Below, piece by piece: positions 45,405 to 58,220 of a DNA stretch of 64,000 nucleotides. A program made the translations under genes and the position numbers. Source of the stretch: Helicoverpa zea (lineage: Eukaryota > Arthropoda > Insecta > Lepidoptera > Noctuidae); the NCBI RefSeq assembly GCF_022581195.2, contig NC_061475.1, forward strand, positions 9,052,001 to 9,116,000, read 5' to 3'. Position 1 is the stretch's first letter, and every line of letters starts with the position of its first letter. The notes beneath the pieces were generated by a model. That model had not been told where the DNA came from. It searched no databases and saw only the letters and a list, made by a program, of their open reading frames with translations.

Positions 45405-46195
45405 GTTGCAATATTGTGCTGTCTCATCTTGCAAACTTTGTAATACTGTCACACAAAGTTGGCAACAAAAGAGTTAACACTATTGCTGGAGATGGAAGAA
45501 AAGTCTCAGTTCAAATCTGCGAAAGTGTGCAAAAACTTACAAAATATAGCATTTTCCTCAGTTCGACGAGGGTTGATTATAGCAACATTGTGTTGGCTTT
45601 AATTGCCAGCATGGTAGTATTGTCACACGATGTTGGCAATTAAAGGATTCACACTATTGCTCGCGGTGGAAGAGTACGGGAACCGTGCTGCCCAAGACGT
45701 TGACTGTAGCAATATTGTGCTGTCTTTTCTTGCAAATTTTGTAATACTGTCACACAAAATTGGCAAGAAAAGAGTGAACACTATTGCTAGCGGTGGAAGA
45801 AGAGCAAATCTGCGAAAGCGTGCAAAAAGTAACAAAATATAGCATTTTCCTCAGTTCGACGACCGTTGATTATAGCAACATTGTGTTGGCTTTAATTGCC
45901 AGCATGGTAGTATTGTCACACGATGTTGGCAATTAAAGGATTCACACTATTGCTCGCGGTGGAAGAGTACGGGAACCGTGCTGCCGAAGACGTTGACTGT
46001 AGCAATATTGTGCTGTCTTTTCTTGCAAATTTTGTAATACTGTCACACAAAATTGGCAACAAAAGAGTTGACACTATTGCTGGCGGTGGAAGAAGAGCAA
46101 ATCTGCGAAAGTGTGCAAAAACTTACAAAATATAGCATTTTCCTCAGTTCGACGACCGTTGATTATAGCAACATTGTGTTGGCTTTAATGAGGGA
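45405..46195. repeat. tandem array, left block: simple 293-bp A+B dimers
   Basis: Starts with an isolated B foldback (45405-45530), followed by A+B dimers starting near 45573 and 45866 (293-bp step) and a truncated A at 46159. These dimers have no LINE insert, so they show the ancestral unit. The recurring 70-codon frames on both strands (one starting MLAIKGFTLLLAV) come from the repeat and carry no known domain. Confidence 0.9.
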
Positions 46196-46352
46196 TTTTC
46201 TTTTTCTCAATTATTTTACTAGCTGATTACTTGATGGCCCTGACCAAGGTACGTGAATGCAAGGAACGAAACGTCTTATCTTATCAACGTTATATAATTT
46301 TCAGGTCGTATATCTAAACGTTTTTGTCATCATGAATTTAAAAAAAAAAGAA

Positions 46353-46545
46353 AATCTAAACTAATATTATAAAGCTGAAGAGTTTGTTTGAACGCGCTAA
46401 TCTCAGGAACTATTGGTCCGATTTGAAAATTTCTTTCAGTGTTAGATAGCCCATTTATTGAGGAAGGCTATAGGCTACTTTTTATCCCGATACGGGAAGT
46501 AGTTCCCACGGGATGCGGGTGAAACCGCTGGCAGAAGCTAGTAGG
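46353..46545 (+). mobile_element. Lep1/Helitron-like element, best copy
   Basis: About 190 bp from CTAATATTATAAAGCTGAAG through CTTTCAGTGTTAGATAGCCC and CGGGTGAAACCGCTGGCAGA to GCTAGTAGG. The family is widely described in Lepidoptera as Lep1 and linked to Helitrons (family knowledge). No coding. Confidence 0.75.
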
Positions 46546-47294
46546 GAATAAATGGAGAATAGTAGTCATTCAGACAGTATTATCCGAATATCTCGAGAGA
46601 TTTAAAAAAAAATTTGGCCAGAAATCTGAATTTCTTGGGGCTAGGCTCAAAGGGCTCGGTGCAATATTTTGTTTAACTTGTCAAAGGCTCACTCACGTAG
46701 TAGTAGCTACAACGCCATCTGTCACTTTCTTGGGGAACATTTTATTTTATTCTCAAAAACCAACCTGCCATTTCCAGCAGCTTAGCGCTGTCACAGGAAA
46801 TTGGTATTGCTCGCGGTGGAAGAGTACGGGAACCTGGTTGGCATACGTCATTTTGGCTGTTACATAAATTAGTGCCATAGTAGCGTATCCCACCCTTACG
46901 TTTTTTTGGCAGGAAGAAAAATTACGGAAGCTTACGAAACAAGGACCCATAAGCAGTAACGGTACTTTACGTTTATTTGGCACGAAACAAACTAAGCCTA
47001 CATAATCAAACTTTCTGCGTTAATAACGTATGGCAAGATACGTTCTTTAAGCGATTACATTGATGGCATATTTTGGTGTCTTATTCGCTCTGTAAATCGA
47101 TTGTCGAATCGATCGTTGTGCTCGTAATTTTTTTGAGAAAATAATGTCAAGATTATTGTAAGTAGAAACACTTCATTTTGGCAATAAACAAATATCTTTT
47201 TTTTTATATACGTTATTGTTGTACTAAGCAATCAACACACTACATCGTTCCAGTTTTTTGGCACATAAAAATATGGGGATTAAATAAACGAACG

Positions 47295-48584
47295 GGGTGA
47301 ATTTCAACAGGTCCAATAAAATTTTCATTTCCGTGGATTTTTTATTCTTCAACTTTAGAACAAGAAAAAATAGTGATTACTCAAGTTTTTGATAAGATAT
47401 GTATTCTTACTTAATATCTAGTAGATAGCTTAAAAAACGAACGAGATATACAAGATTAAAATTTTCATGCCACGGCGATGAAACATGTATGCACGGCAAT
47501 GAAACATGCGTCCATGGCAATGAAAAAACTTTTCACGTCGTTTGTGTGTGTGTGCGTGTTTGAATATCTATCGTGTGATGGAGTGTCAAATGACAGAGAG
47601 AGTGGAGTGGCGTGTGTGTAAGTTTATCGTTTTGTGAGGTGAACGTGGAAATATCTTTGACTGTATAGTACAAATTGTTTTTTTTCTTCATGCTGTGGCG
47701 ATGAAAACATAAGTCACGGAAATGAAACATGTGGCCACGGCAATGAAACGAAATTGTTTTACAAGGCATGGCAATGAAAATTGTTTCATTGCCGTGTATT
47801 TTTATTCATTTCCATAGCAAATTTTGACCACGGAAACCACGGAAATGAGAGCGCGGCGATGAATATCAAGGCAAAAACATCAAAAAACCAAAAATCTGTT
47901 AATAAATCACAGTAATTAACACGTCACAAATAAACATAAGATAAATGGCATTGTACCGAATGATCAATTAAGAGGACAAACTTATTCAAACAGAAGTTAG
48001 ACCTATCCACGGCGATGAAAGAAAGAATGTCCAGTAATAAAAAAAATGAATAATTACATTTATGGCGCGAAAACGCAGGCACGTGCACACGTAATTCCAC
48101 GTCGAACACTTGACTTCCACTAATATGCAACATTTAGCGCACAGCGGGAGGGACGCAAACCGTTAGAAAAAGCAATATTCTCAAATATGTTTAGGACATG
48201 GCGATGAATGGTAGTTCTGGGACAAACTATTTTTTATTTACCATTCGTTGTATTGTTTAAATATTTGAACAAATGTATCCTGTAACAATACTTTAACTAT
48301 TCACGAATCAAATAAAAATAGGTTTTAATATAAATAACTAATACATTTTTATCAATAAGGTCTAGTATACATCAAGGTGACGTGTGGACAAACACGGCAA
48401 TGAAAGATTTTGAGGTTTAAATTTTTTTTTTGGAGAACCTATTAATCCTATTAACAAAATATTTAGTGCTACACATAGATTACTATTTCACCTACTTAGA
48501 AAAAAATATAAGTATATTATAACAATGATTTTTAGTACCGATTTCATCGATGCCACGCAATTTTTGGTCCCGGGAAATTCACCC
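47295..48584. mobile_element. 1.29-kb TIR element with clustered CACGGCRATGAAA motifs
   Basis: Ends GGGTGAATTTC and GAAATTCACCC form a perfect 11-bp inverted repeat with AACG on both sides (47291-47294 and 48585-48588). About ten copies of CACGGCRATGAAA-like words lie between 47330 and 48420 in both orientations. No transposase. It interrupts the tandem array. Superfamily uncertain; the 4-bp duplication fits groups such as Sola, among others. Confidence 0.7.
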
Positions 48585-48719
48585 AACGGTGAAAAAATTT
48601 TTTTTTGTATTTTTGCCCTTACGCTACTCTAGTTCTTAACCCACGAATTACTATGATATTGTCAGCATGTCCTACGGAGCAGGTTTTTCCAAGCATTTTC
48701 ATCTTGAATGTCACACACT

Positions 48720-51310
48720 TCGACGACCGTTGATTATAGCAACATTGTGTTGGCTTTAATTGCCAGCATGGTAGTATTGTCACACGATGTTGGCAATTAA
48801 AGGATTCACACTATTGCTCGCGGTGGAAGAGTACGAGAACCGTGCTGCCGAAGACGTTGACTGTAGCAATATTGTGCTGTCTTTTCTTGCAAATTTTGTA
48901 ATTACAAGTCACACAAAATTGGCAAGAAAAGAGTGAACACTATTGCTGGCGATGGAAGAAGAGCAAATCTGCGAAAGTGTGCAAAAAGTTACATCATCAT
49001 CATCCTCCTGCCCTAACCCCAATGTTATTTGAGGTCGGCGCAGCATGTTTTCTCCTTCCAACTTGTCTATCTGCCGTCATCTCCCAAGTAACATTCTTTC
49101 TAATCATATCCACTTTCACGCAATCCATCCATCGTTTCTTCGATCGTCCTCTTCCCCTGTACCCGTCCACGTTCATGCTCATCACCTTACTCCCAACGTG
49201 ACTCTCATTCCTCGTAACATTCTCATCTCTTCCGCATGAAATTGCCTTTCATTTGTTGCCTTTGTGGGCCAGCAATCTGATCTATAACTACACGACAGCA
49301 GGTGTGCAAAAAGGTACAAAGATTACAATGACAAAATATAACATTTTCCTCAGTTCGACGACCGTTGATTATAGCAACATTGTGTTGGCTTTAATTGCCA
49401 GCATGGTAGTATTGTCACACGATGTTGGCAATTAGAGGATTCACACTATATCTCGCGGTGGAAGAGTACGGGAACCGTGCTGCCGAAGACGTTGACTGTA
49501 GCAATATTGTGCTGTCTTTTCTTGCAAATTTTGTAATACTGTCACACAAAATTGGCAAGAAAAGAGTGAACACTATTGCTAGCGGTGGAAGAAGAGCAAA
49601 TCTGCGAAAGCGTGCAAAAAGTAACAAAGATTAAAATTACAAAATATAGCATGTTCCTCAAAGTCAAAGTCAAATCACTTATTTCATTTAGGCCTTTAAA
49701 AGCACTTACGAACGTCAAAAATTGTAAATGATTGATTCTAGTTTCCTATTCCAAAAGTAGTTTCCTGTGGAGAAGAACAGGCAAGAAACTCGATGGTTAC
49801 TCTTTTAAAAATATTGTAAGGAATGAGTATATCAGAGGAAGCCTGAAGGTAGCACCAGTGACAGAAAAAATGAGAGGTTAGCATTTGTCGTGGTATGGTC
49901 ATGTGATGAAACGGTGTGAAACGCATGCTACAAAGAGTGTGTTAAGTATGAATGTGGAAGGATGGCGAGGCAGAGGTAGACCGAGGAAAAGATGGATTAA
50001 TTTCCTGAAAGAGGACATGAAGGAGAAGGGAATGGATGTAAGTTTGACGTCTGACCGAGACAAATTGAAGAAAAAGACATGTTGCGCCGACACCAAATTG
50101 ATTGGGAACAGGGCAGGAAGATGATGATGATGAGGTATTACGGTGTGTATGTATGTATTGATACATACAATTATAACATGTGAAGATCATGTAGAATTAC
50201 AGACAGAAAATATGAGAATAAAATGACAAAACCAATGACAAAATGCTACATGGCATTCACATTTAAATAACAGTTTATATTTTGGTACAAGGTCACAAAC
50301 AAACAAGAAGAATACAATTTTGCTAGGTGGTGTAATTATAAATTCGCAATTAATTTGATATTGTCAGTATGTCCTATAGAGCAGGACCAGCATTTTCATC
50401 TTGAATGTCACACACTTCGACGACCGTTGATTATAGCAACATTGTGTTGGCTTTAATTGCCAGCATGGTAGTATTGTCACACGATGTTGGCAATTAAAGG
50501 ATTCACACTATTGCTCGCGGTGGAAGAGTACGGAAACCGTGCTGCCGAAGACGTTGACTGTAGCAATATTGTGCTGTCTTTTCTTGCAAATTTTGTAATA
50601 CAGTCACACAAAATTGGCAAGAAAAGAGTGAACACTATTGCTGGCGATGGAAGATAAGTGGCCAGCTATAAAGGCAAGGTAAGTTACATGTTATTTATTT
50701 TAAGAGCCATACTTAAATAAAATTAGGTCATTGGTTTGCATTAAGTAAATAAAATGTCTTGTCTCCTTCTGCTTTATTGGGGATCGTTGATAGTGACTAT
50801 GCTGTGTGGTCTTTCCTTAAGATTTTTGTGATTTTTTTGTAAAAGTGGTAAGGAAAGAATTCTCACCATTGCAATTTGCAGGTGATGAAAGAATCATACG
50901 TAACTTTAAAAACTTGATAATGATTTTAATCAAGGTTCTTATTTTTTTACACATATAAAGGGTGCTAAAGGTAAAACTTTTGACTTTTATTTCCTAAAAA
51001 ATGAAAAACATGGCACAAAATTCGAATAAACATAGTTAAAGAATGAAAAGAGGAACTGAAGAAAGACAATTGCTACAAAGACGAAAATAATAAAACACAA
51101 ACAATCTCATTCTTCTTGGATGCTGCAACGGAGACCGTTGACTATAACAACATTGTTGTGTCTTTCCTTACAAATTTTGTAATACTGTCACACAAAATTG
51201 GTAAGAAAAGAATAAACACTATTGCTGGCCATGGAAGAAGAGCAAATCTGCGAAAGTGTGCATAAGTTACAAAGATTAAAATGACAAAATATAACATTTT
51301 CCTCAGTTCG
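48720..51310. repeat. tandem array, mixed block with first LINE-containing units
   Basis: A modules start near 48730, 49362 and 50424, with a diverged B-type module near 51137. The first unit already carries the antisense RTE tail (49000-49250). A CR1-type tail (49660-49800) and a sense RTE tail (49830-50135) interrupt it. The word CATTTTCATCTTGAATGTCA precedes the modules at 48.7 and 50.4 kb. Confidence 0.85.
49830..50135 (+). pseudogene. RTE-type LINE polymerase carboxyl end, sense orientation
   Basis: Encodes YIRGSLKVAPVTEKMRG, an in-frame stop, then LSWYGHVMKR, VLSMNVEGWRGRGRPRKRW and KKTCCAD, ending in a GATGATGATGATG tail. This is the conserved end of an RTE-clade ORF2, broken by the stop codon and 5'-truncated. 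It is inserted in the tandem array and opposite in strand to the tail captured in the 633-bp units. Confidence 0.8.
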
Positions 51311-51312
51311 AC

Positions 51313-54300
51313 GACCGTTGATTATAGCAACATTGTGTTGGCTTTAATTGCCAGCATGGTAGTATTGTCACACGATGTTGGCAATTAAAGGATTCACACT
51401 ATTGCTCGCGGTGGAAGAGTACGGGAACCGTGCTGCCGAAGACGTTGACTGTAGCAATATTGTGCTGTCTTTTCTTGCAAATTTTGTGATACTGTCACAC
51501 AAAATTGGCAAGAAAAGAGTGAACACTATTGCTGGCGATGGAAGAAGCGCAAATCTGTGAAAGTGTGCAAAAAATAACATCACCATCATCCTCCTGCCCT
51601 AACCCCAATTTTATTTGAGGTCGGCGCAGCATGTTTTCTCCTTCCAACTTGTCCATCTGACGTCATCTCCCAAGTAACATTCTTTCTAATCATATCCACT
51701 TTCACACAATCCATCCATCGTTTCTTCGATCGTCCTCTTCCCCTGTACCCATCCACGTTCATGCTCATCACCTTCCTCCCAACGTGACTCTCATTCCTCG
51801 TAACATTCTAATCTCTTCCGCATGAAATTGCCTTTCATTCGTCGCTTTTGTGGGCCAGCAATCTGATCTATAACTACACGACAGCAGGTGTGCAAAAAGA
51901 TACAAAGATTACAATGACAAAATATAGCATTTTCCTCAGTTCGACGTCCGTTGATTATAGCAACATTGTGTTGGCTTTAATTGCCAGCATGGTAGTATTG
52001 TCACACGATGTTGGCAATTAAAGGATTCACACTATTGCTCGCGGTGGAAGAGTACGGGAACCGTGCTGCCGAAGACGTTGACTGTAGCAGTATTGTGCTG
52101 TCTTTTCTTGCAAATTTTGTGATACTGTCACACAAAATTGGCAAGAAAAGAGTGAACACTATTGCTGGCGATGGAAGAAGCGCAAATCTGTGAAAGTGTG
52201 CAAAAAATAACATCACCATCATCCTCCTGCCCTAACCCCAATTTTATTTGAGGTCGGCGCAGCATGTTTTCTCCTTCCAACTTGTCCATCTGACGTCATC
52301 TCCCAAGTAACATTCTTTCTAATCATATCCACTTTCACACAATCCATCCATCGTTTCTTCGATCGTCCTCTTCCCCTGTACCCATCCACGTTCATGCTCA
52401 TCACCTTCCTCCCAACGTGACTCTCATTCCTCGTAACATTCTCATCTCTTCCGCATGAAATTGCCTTTCATTCGTCGCTTTTGTGGGCCAGCAATCTGAT
52501 CTATAACTACACGACAGCAGGTGTGCAAAAAGATACAAAGATTACAATGACAAAATATAGCATTTTCCTCAGTTCGACGACCGTTGATTATAGCAACATT
52601 GTGTTGGCTTTAATTGCCAGCATGGTAGTATTGTCACACGATGTTGGCAATTAAAGGATTCACACTATTGCTCGCGGTGGAAGAGTACGGGAACCGTGCT
52701 GCCGAAGACGTTGACTGTAGCAATATTGTGCTGTCTTTTCTTGCAAATTTTGTGATACTGTCACACAAAATTGGCAAGAAAAGAGTGAACACTATTGCTG
52801 GCGATGGAAGAAGCGCAAATCTGTGAAAGTGTGCAAAAAATAACATCACCATCATCCTCCTGCCCTAACCCCAATTTTATTTGAGGTCGGCGCAGCATGT
52901 TTTCTCCTTCCAACTTGTCCATCTGACGTCATCTCCCAAGTAACATTCTTTCTAATCATATCCACTTTCACACAATCCATCCATCGTTTCTTCGATCGTC
53001 CTCTTCCCCTGTACCCATCCACGTTCATGCTCATCACCTTCCTCCCAACGTGACTCTCATTCCTCGTAACATTCTCATCTCTTCCGCATGAAATTGCCTT
53101 TCATTTGTTGCCTTTGTGGGCCAGCAATCTGATCTATAACTACACGACAGCAGGTGTGCAAAAAGGTACAAAGATTACAATGACAAAATATAACATTTTC
53201 CTCAGTTCGACGACCGTTGATTATAGCAACATTGTGTTGGCTTTAATTGCCAGCATGGTAGTATTGTCACACGATGTTGGCAATTAGAGGATTCACACTA
53301 TATCTCGCGGTGGAAGAGTACGGGAACCGTGCTGCCGAAGACGTTGACTGTAGCAATATTGTGCTGTCTTTTCTTGCAAATTTTGTAATACTGTCACACA
53401 AAATTGGCAAGAAAAGAGTGAACACTATTGCTGGCGATGGAAGAAGCGCAAATCTGTGAAAGTGTGCAAAAAATAACATCACCATCATCCTCCTGCCCTA
53501 ACCCCAATTTTATTTGAGGTCGGCGCAGCATGTTTTCTCCTTCCAACTTGTCCATCTGACGTCATCTCCCAAGTAACATTCTTTCTAATCATATCCACTT
53601 TCACACAATCCATCCATCGTTTCTTCGATCGTCCTCTTCCCCTGTACCCATCCACGTTCATGCTCATCACCTTCCTCCCAACGTGACTCTCATTCCTCGT
53701 AACATTCTCATCTCTTCCGCATGAAATTGCCTTTCATTCGTCGCTTTTGTGGGCCAGCAATCTGATCTATAACTACACGACAGCAGGTGTGCAAAAAGAT
53801 ACAAAGATTACAATGACAAAATATAGCATTTTCCTCAGTTCGACGACCGTTGATTATAGCAACATTGTGTTGGCTTTAATTGCCAGCATGGTAGTATTGT
53901 CACACGATGTTGGCAATTAAAGGATTCACACTATTGCTCGCGGTGGAAGAGTACGGGAACCGTGCTGCCGAAGACGTTGACTGTAGCAATATTGTGCTGT
54001 CTTTTCTTGCAAATTTTGTGATACTGTCACACAAAATTGGCAAGAAAAGAGTGAACACTATTGCTGGCGATGGAAGAAGCGCAAATCTGTGAAAGTGTGC
54101 AAAAAATAACATCACCATCATCCTCCTGCCCTAACCCCAATTTTATTTGAGGTCGGCGCAGCATGTTTTCTCCTTCCAACTTGTCCATCTGACGTCATCT
54201 CCCAAGTAACATTCTTTCTAATCATATCCACTTTCACACAATCCATCCATCGTTTCTTCGATCGTCCTCTTCCCCTGTACCCATCCACGTTCATGCTCAT

Positions 54301-55470
54301 CACCTTCCTCCCAACGTGACTCTCATTCCTCGTAACATTCTCATCTCTTCCGCATGAAATTGCCTTTCATTTGTTGCCTTTGTGGGCCAGCAATCTGATC
54401 TATAACTACACGACAGCAGGTGTGCAAAAAGGTACAAAGATTACAATGACAAAATATAACATTTTCCTCAGTTCGACGACCGTTGATTATAGCAACATTG
54501 TGTTGGCTTTAATTGCCAGCATGATAGTATTGTCACACGATGTTGGCAATTAGAGGATTCACACTATATCTCGCGGTGGAAGAGTACGGGAACCGTGCTG
54601 CCGAAGACGTTGACTGTAGCAATATTGTGCTGTCTTTTCTTGCAAATTTTGTAATACTGTCACACAAAATTGGCAAGAAAAGAGTGAACACTATTGCTGG
54701 CGATGGAAGAAGAGCAAATCTGCGAAAGTGTGCAAAAAGTTACATCATCATCATCCTCCTTCCCTTATCCCAATGTTATTTGAGGTCGGCGCAGCATGTT
54801 TTCTCCTTCCAACTTGTCTATCTGCCGTCATCTCCCAAGTAACATTCTTTCTAATCATATCCACTTTCACGCAATCCATCCATCGTTTCTTCGATCGTCC
54901 TCTTCCCCTGTACCCGTCCACGTTCATGCTCATCACCTTACTCCCAACGTGACTCTCATTCCTCGTAACATTCTCATCTCTTCCGCATGAAATTGCCTTT
55001 CATTCGTCGCTTTTGTGGGCCAGCAATGTGATCTATAACTACACGACAGCAGGTGTGCAAAAAGATACAAAGATTACAATGACAAAATATAGCATTTTCC
55101 TCAGTTCGACGACCGTTGATTATAGCAACATTGTGTTGGCTTTAATTGCCAGCATGGTAGTATTGTCACACGATGTTGGCAATTAAAGGACTCACACTAT
55201 TGCTCGCGGTGGAAGAGTACGGGAACCGTGCTGCCGAAGACGTTGACTGTAGCAATATTGTGCTGTCTTTTCTTGCAAATTTTGTAATACTGTCACACAA
55301 AATTGGCAAGAAAAGAGTGAACACTATTGCTAGCGGTGGAAGAAGAGCAAATCTGCGAAAGCGTGCAAAAAGTAACAAAGATTAAAATTACAAAATATAG
55401 CATGTTCCTCAAAGTCAAAGTCAAATCACTTATTTCATTTAGGCCTTTAAAAGCACTTACGAACGTCAAA
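51313..55470. repeat. tandem array, main run of 633-bp units
   Basis: Units start near 51318, 51950, 52583, 53216, 53849, 54482 and 55115, with an exact 633-bp step measured on matching landmarks (51375, 52008, 52641, 53274, 53907, 54540, 55173). Each full unit contains foldback A, foldback B and a roughly 255-bp antisense RTE LINE tail; the last runs into a CR1 tail instead. Copies differ by few bases, including an ATTAGAGG/ATTAAAGG pair that alternates. Near identity means recent amplification, and copy number in the assembly may be inexact. Confidence 0.95.
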
Positions 55471-58220
55471 AATTAAAGGATTCACACTATTGCTCGCGGT
55501 GGAAGAGTACGGGAACCGTGCTGCCGAAGACGTTGACTGTAGCAATATTGTGCTGTCTTTTCTTGCAAATTTTGTGATACTGTCACACAAAATTGGCAAG
55601 AAAAGAGTGAACACTATTGCTGGCGATGGAAGAAGCGCAAATCTGTGAAAGTGTGCAAAAAATAACATCACCATCATCCTCCTGCCCTAACCCCAATTTT
55701 ATTTGAGGTCGGCGCAGCATGTTTTCTCCTTCCAACTTGTCCATCTGACGTCATCTCCCAAGTAACATTCTTTCTAATCATATCCACTTTCACACAATCC
55801 ATCCATCGTTTCTTCGATCGTCCTCTTCCCCTGTACCCATCCACGTTCATGCTCATCACCTTCCTCCCAACGTGACTCTCATTCCTCGTAACATTCTCAT
55901 CTCTTCCGCATGAAATTGCCTTTCATTCGTCGCTTTTGTGGGCCAGCAATCTGATCTATAACTACACGACAGCAGGTGTGCAAAAAGATACAAAGATTAC
56001 AATGACAAAATATAGCATTTTCCTCAGTTCGACGACCGTTGATTATAGCAACATTGTGTTGGCTTTAATTGCCAGCATGGTAGTATTGTCACACGATGTT
56101 GGCAATTAAAGGATTCACACTATTGCTCGCGGTGGAAGAGTACGGGAACCGTGCTGCCGAAGACGTTGACTGTAGCAGTATTGTGCTGTCTTTTCTTGCA
56201 AATTTTGTGATACTGTCACACAAAATTGGCAAGAAAAGAGTGAACACTATTGCTGGCGATGGAAGAAGCGCAAATCTGTGAAAGTGTGCAAAAAATAACA
56301 TCACCATCATCCTCCTGCCCTAACCCCAATTTTATTTGAGGTCGGCGCAGCATGTTTTCTCCTTCCAACTTGTCCATCTGACGTCATCTCCCAAGTAACA
56401 TTCTTTCTAATCATATCCACTTTCACACAATCCATCCATCGTTTCTTCGATCGTCCTCTTCCCCTGTACCCATCCACGTTCATGCTCATCACCTTCCTCC
56501 CAACGTGACTCTCATTCCTCGTAACATTCTCATCTCTTCCGCATGAAATTGCCTTTCATTCGTCGCTTTTGTGGGCCAGCAATCTGATCTATAACTACAC
56601 GACAGCAGGTGTGCAAAAAGATACAAAGATTACAATGACAAAATATAGCATTTTCCTCAGTTCGACGACCGTTGATTATAGCAACATTGTGTTGGCTTTA
56701 ATTGCCAGCATGGTAGTATTGTCACACGATGTTGGCAATTAAAGGATTCACACTATTGCTCGCGGTGGAAGAGTACGGGAACCGTGCTGCCGAAGACGTT
56801 GACTGTAGCAATATTGTGCTGTCTTTTCTTGCAAATTTTGTGATACTGTCACACAAAATTGGCAAGAAAAGAGTGAACACTATTGCTGGCGATGGAAGAA
56901 GCGCAAATCTGTGAAAGTGTGCAAAAAATAACATCACCATCATCCTCCTGCCCTAACCCCAATTTTATTTGAGGTCGGCGCAGCATGTTTTCTCCTTCCA
57001 ACTTGTCCATCTGACGTCATCTCCCAAGTAACATTCTTTCTAATCATATCCACTTTCACACAATCCATCCATCGTTTCTTCGATCGTCCTCTTCCCCTGT
57101 ACCCATCCACGTTCATGCTCATCACCTTCCTCCCAACGTGACTCTCATTCCTCGTAACATTCTCATCTCTTCCGCATGAAATTGCCTTTCATTTGTTGCC
57201 TTTGTGGGCCAGCAATCTGATCTATAACTACACGACAGCAGGTGTGCAAAAAGGTACAAAGATTACAATGACAAAATATAACATTTTCCTCAGTTCGACG
57301 ACCGTTGATTATAGCAACATTGTGTTGGCTTTAATTGCCAGCATGGTAGTATTGTCACACGATGTTGGCAATTAGAGGATTCACACTATATCTCGCGGTG
57401 GAAGAGTACGGGAACCGTGCTGCCGAAGACGTTGACTGTAGCAATATTGTGCTGTCTTTTCTTGCAAATTTTGTAATACTGTCACACAAAATTGGCAAGA
57501 AAAGAGTGAACACTATTGCTGGCGATGGAAGAAGAGCAAATCTGCGAAAGTGTGCAAAAAGTTACATCATCATCATCCTCCTTCCCTTATCCCAATGTTA
57601 TTTGAGGTCGGCGCAGCATGTTTTCTCCTTCCAACTTGTCTATCTGCCGTCATCTCCCAAGTAACATTCTTTCTAATCATATCCACTTTCACGCAATCCA
57701 TCCATCGTTTCTTCGATCGTCCTCTTCCCCTGTACCCATCCACGTTCATGCTCATCACCTTACTCCCAACGTGACTCTCATTCCTCGTAACATTCTCATC
57801 TCTTCCGCATGAAATTGCCTTTCATTCGTCGCTTTTGTGGGCCAGCAATGTGATCTATAACTACACGACAGCAGGTGTGCAAAAAGATACAAAGATTACA
57901 ATGACAAAATATAGCATTTTCCTCAGTTCGACGACCGTTGATTATAGCAACATTGTGTTGGCTTTAATTGCCAGCATGGTAGTATTGTCACACGATGTTG
58001 GCAATTAAAGGATTCACACTATTGCTCGCGGTGGAAGAGTACGGGAACCGTGCTGCCGAAGACGTTGACTGTAGCAATATTGTGCTGTCTTTTCTTGCAA
58101 ATTTTGTAATACTGTCACACAAAATTGGCAAGAAAAGAGTGAACACTATTGCTAGCGATGGAAGAAGAGCAAATCTGCGAAAGCGTGCAAAAAGTAACAA
58201 ATATTAAAATTACAATATAG
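55470..58220. repeat. tandem array, second run of 633-bp units
   Basis: Begins with a unit lacking its left part, joined to a CR1 tail at about 55470, then units near 56037, 56670, 57303 and 57936 with 633-bp steps. Variants recur at a constant offset of 4,088 bp from the first run (52008 to 56096, 52641 to 56729), indicating a block duplication. Confidence 0.9.
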
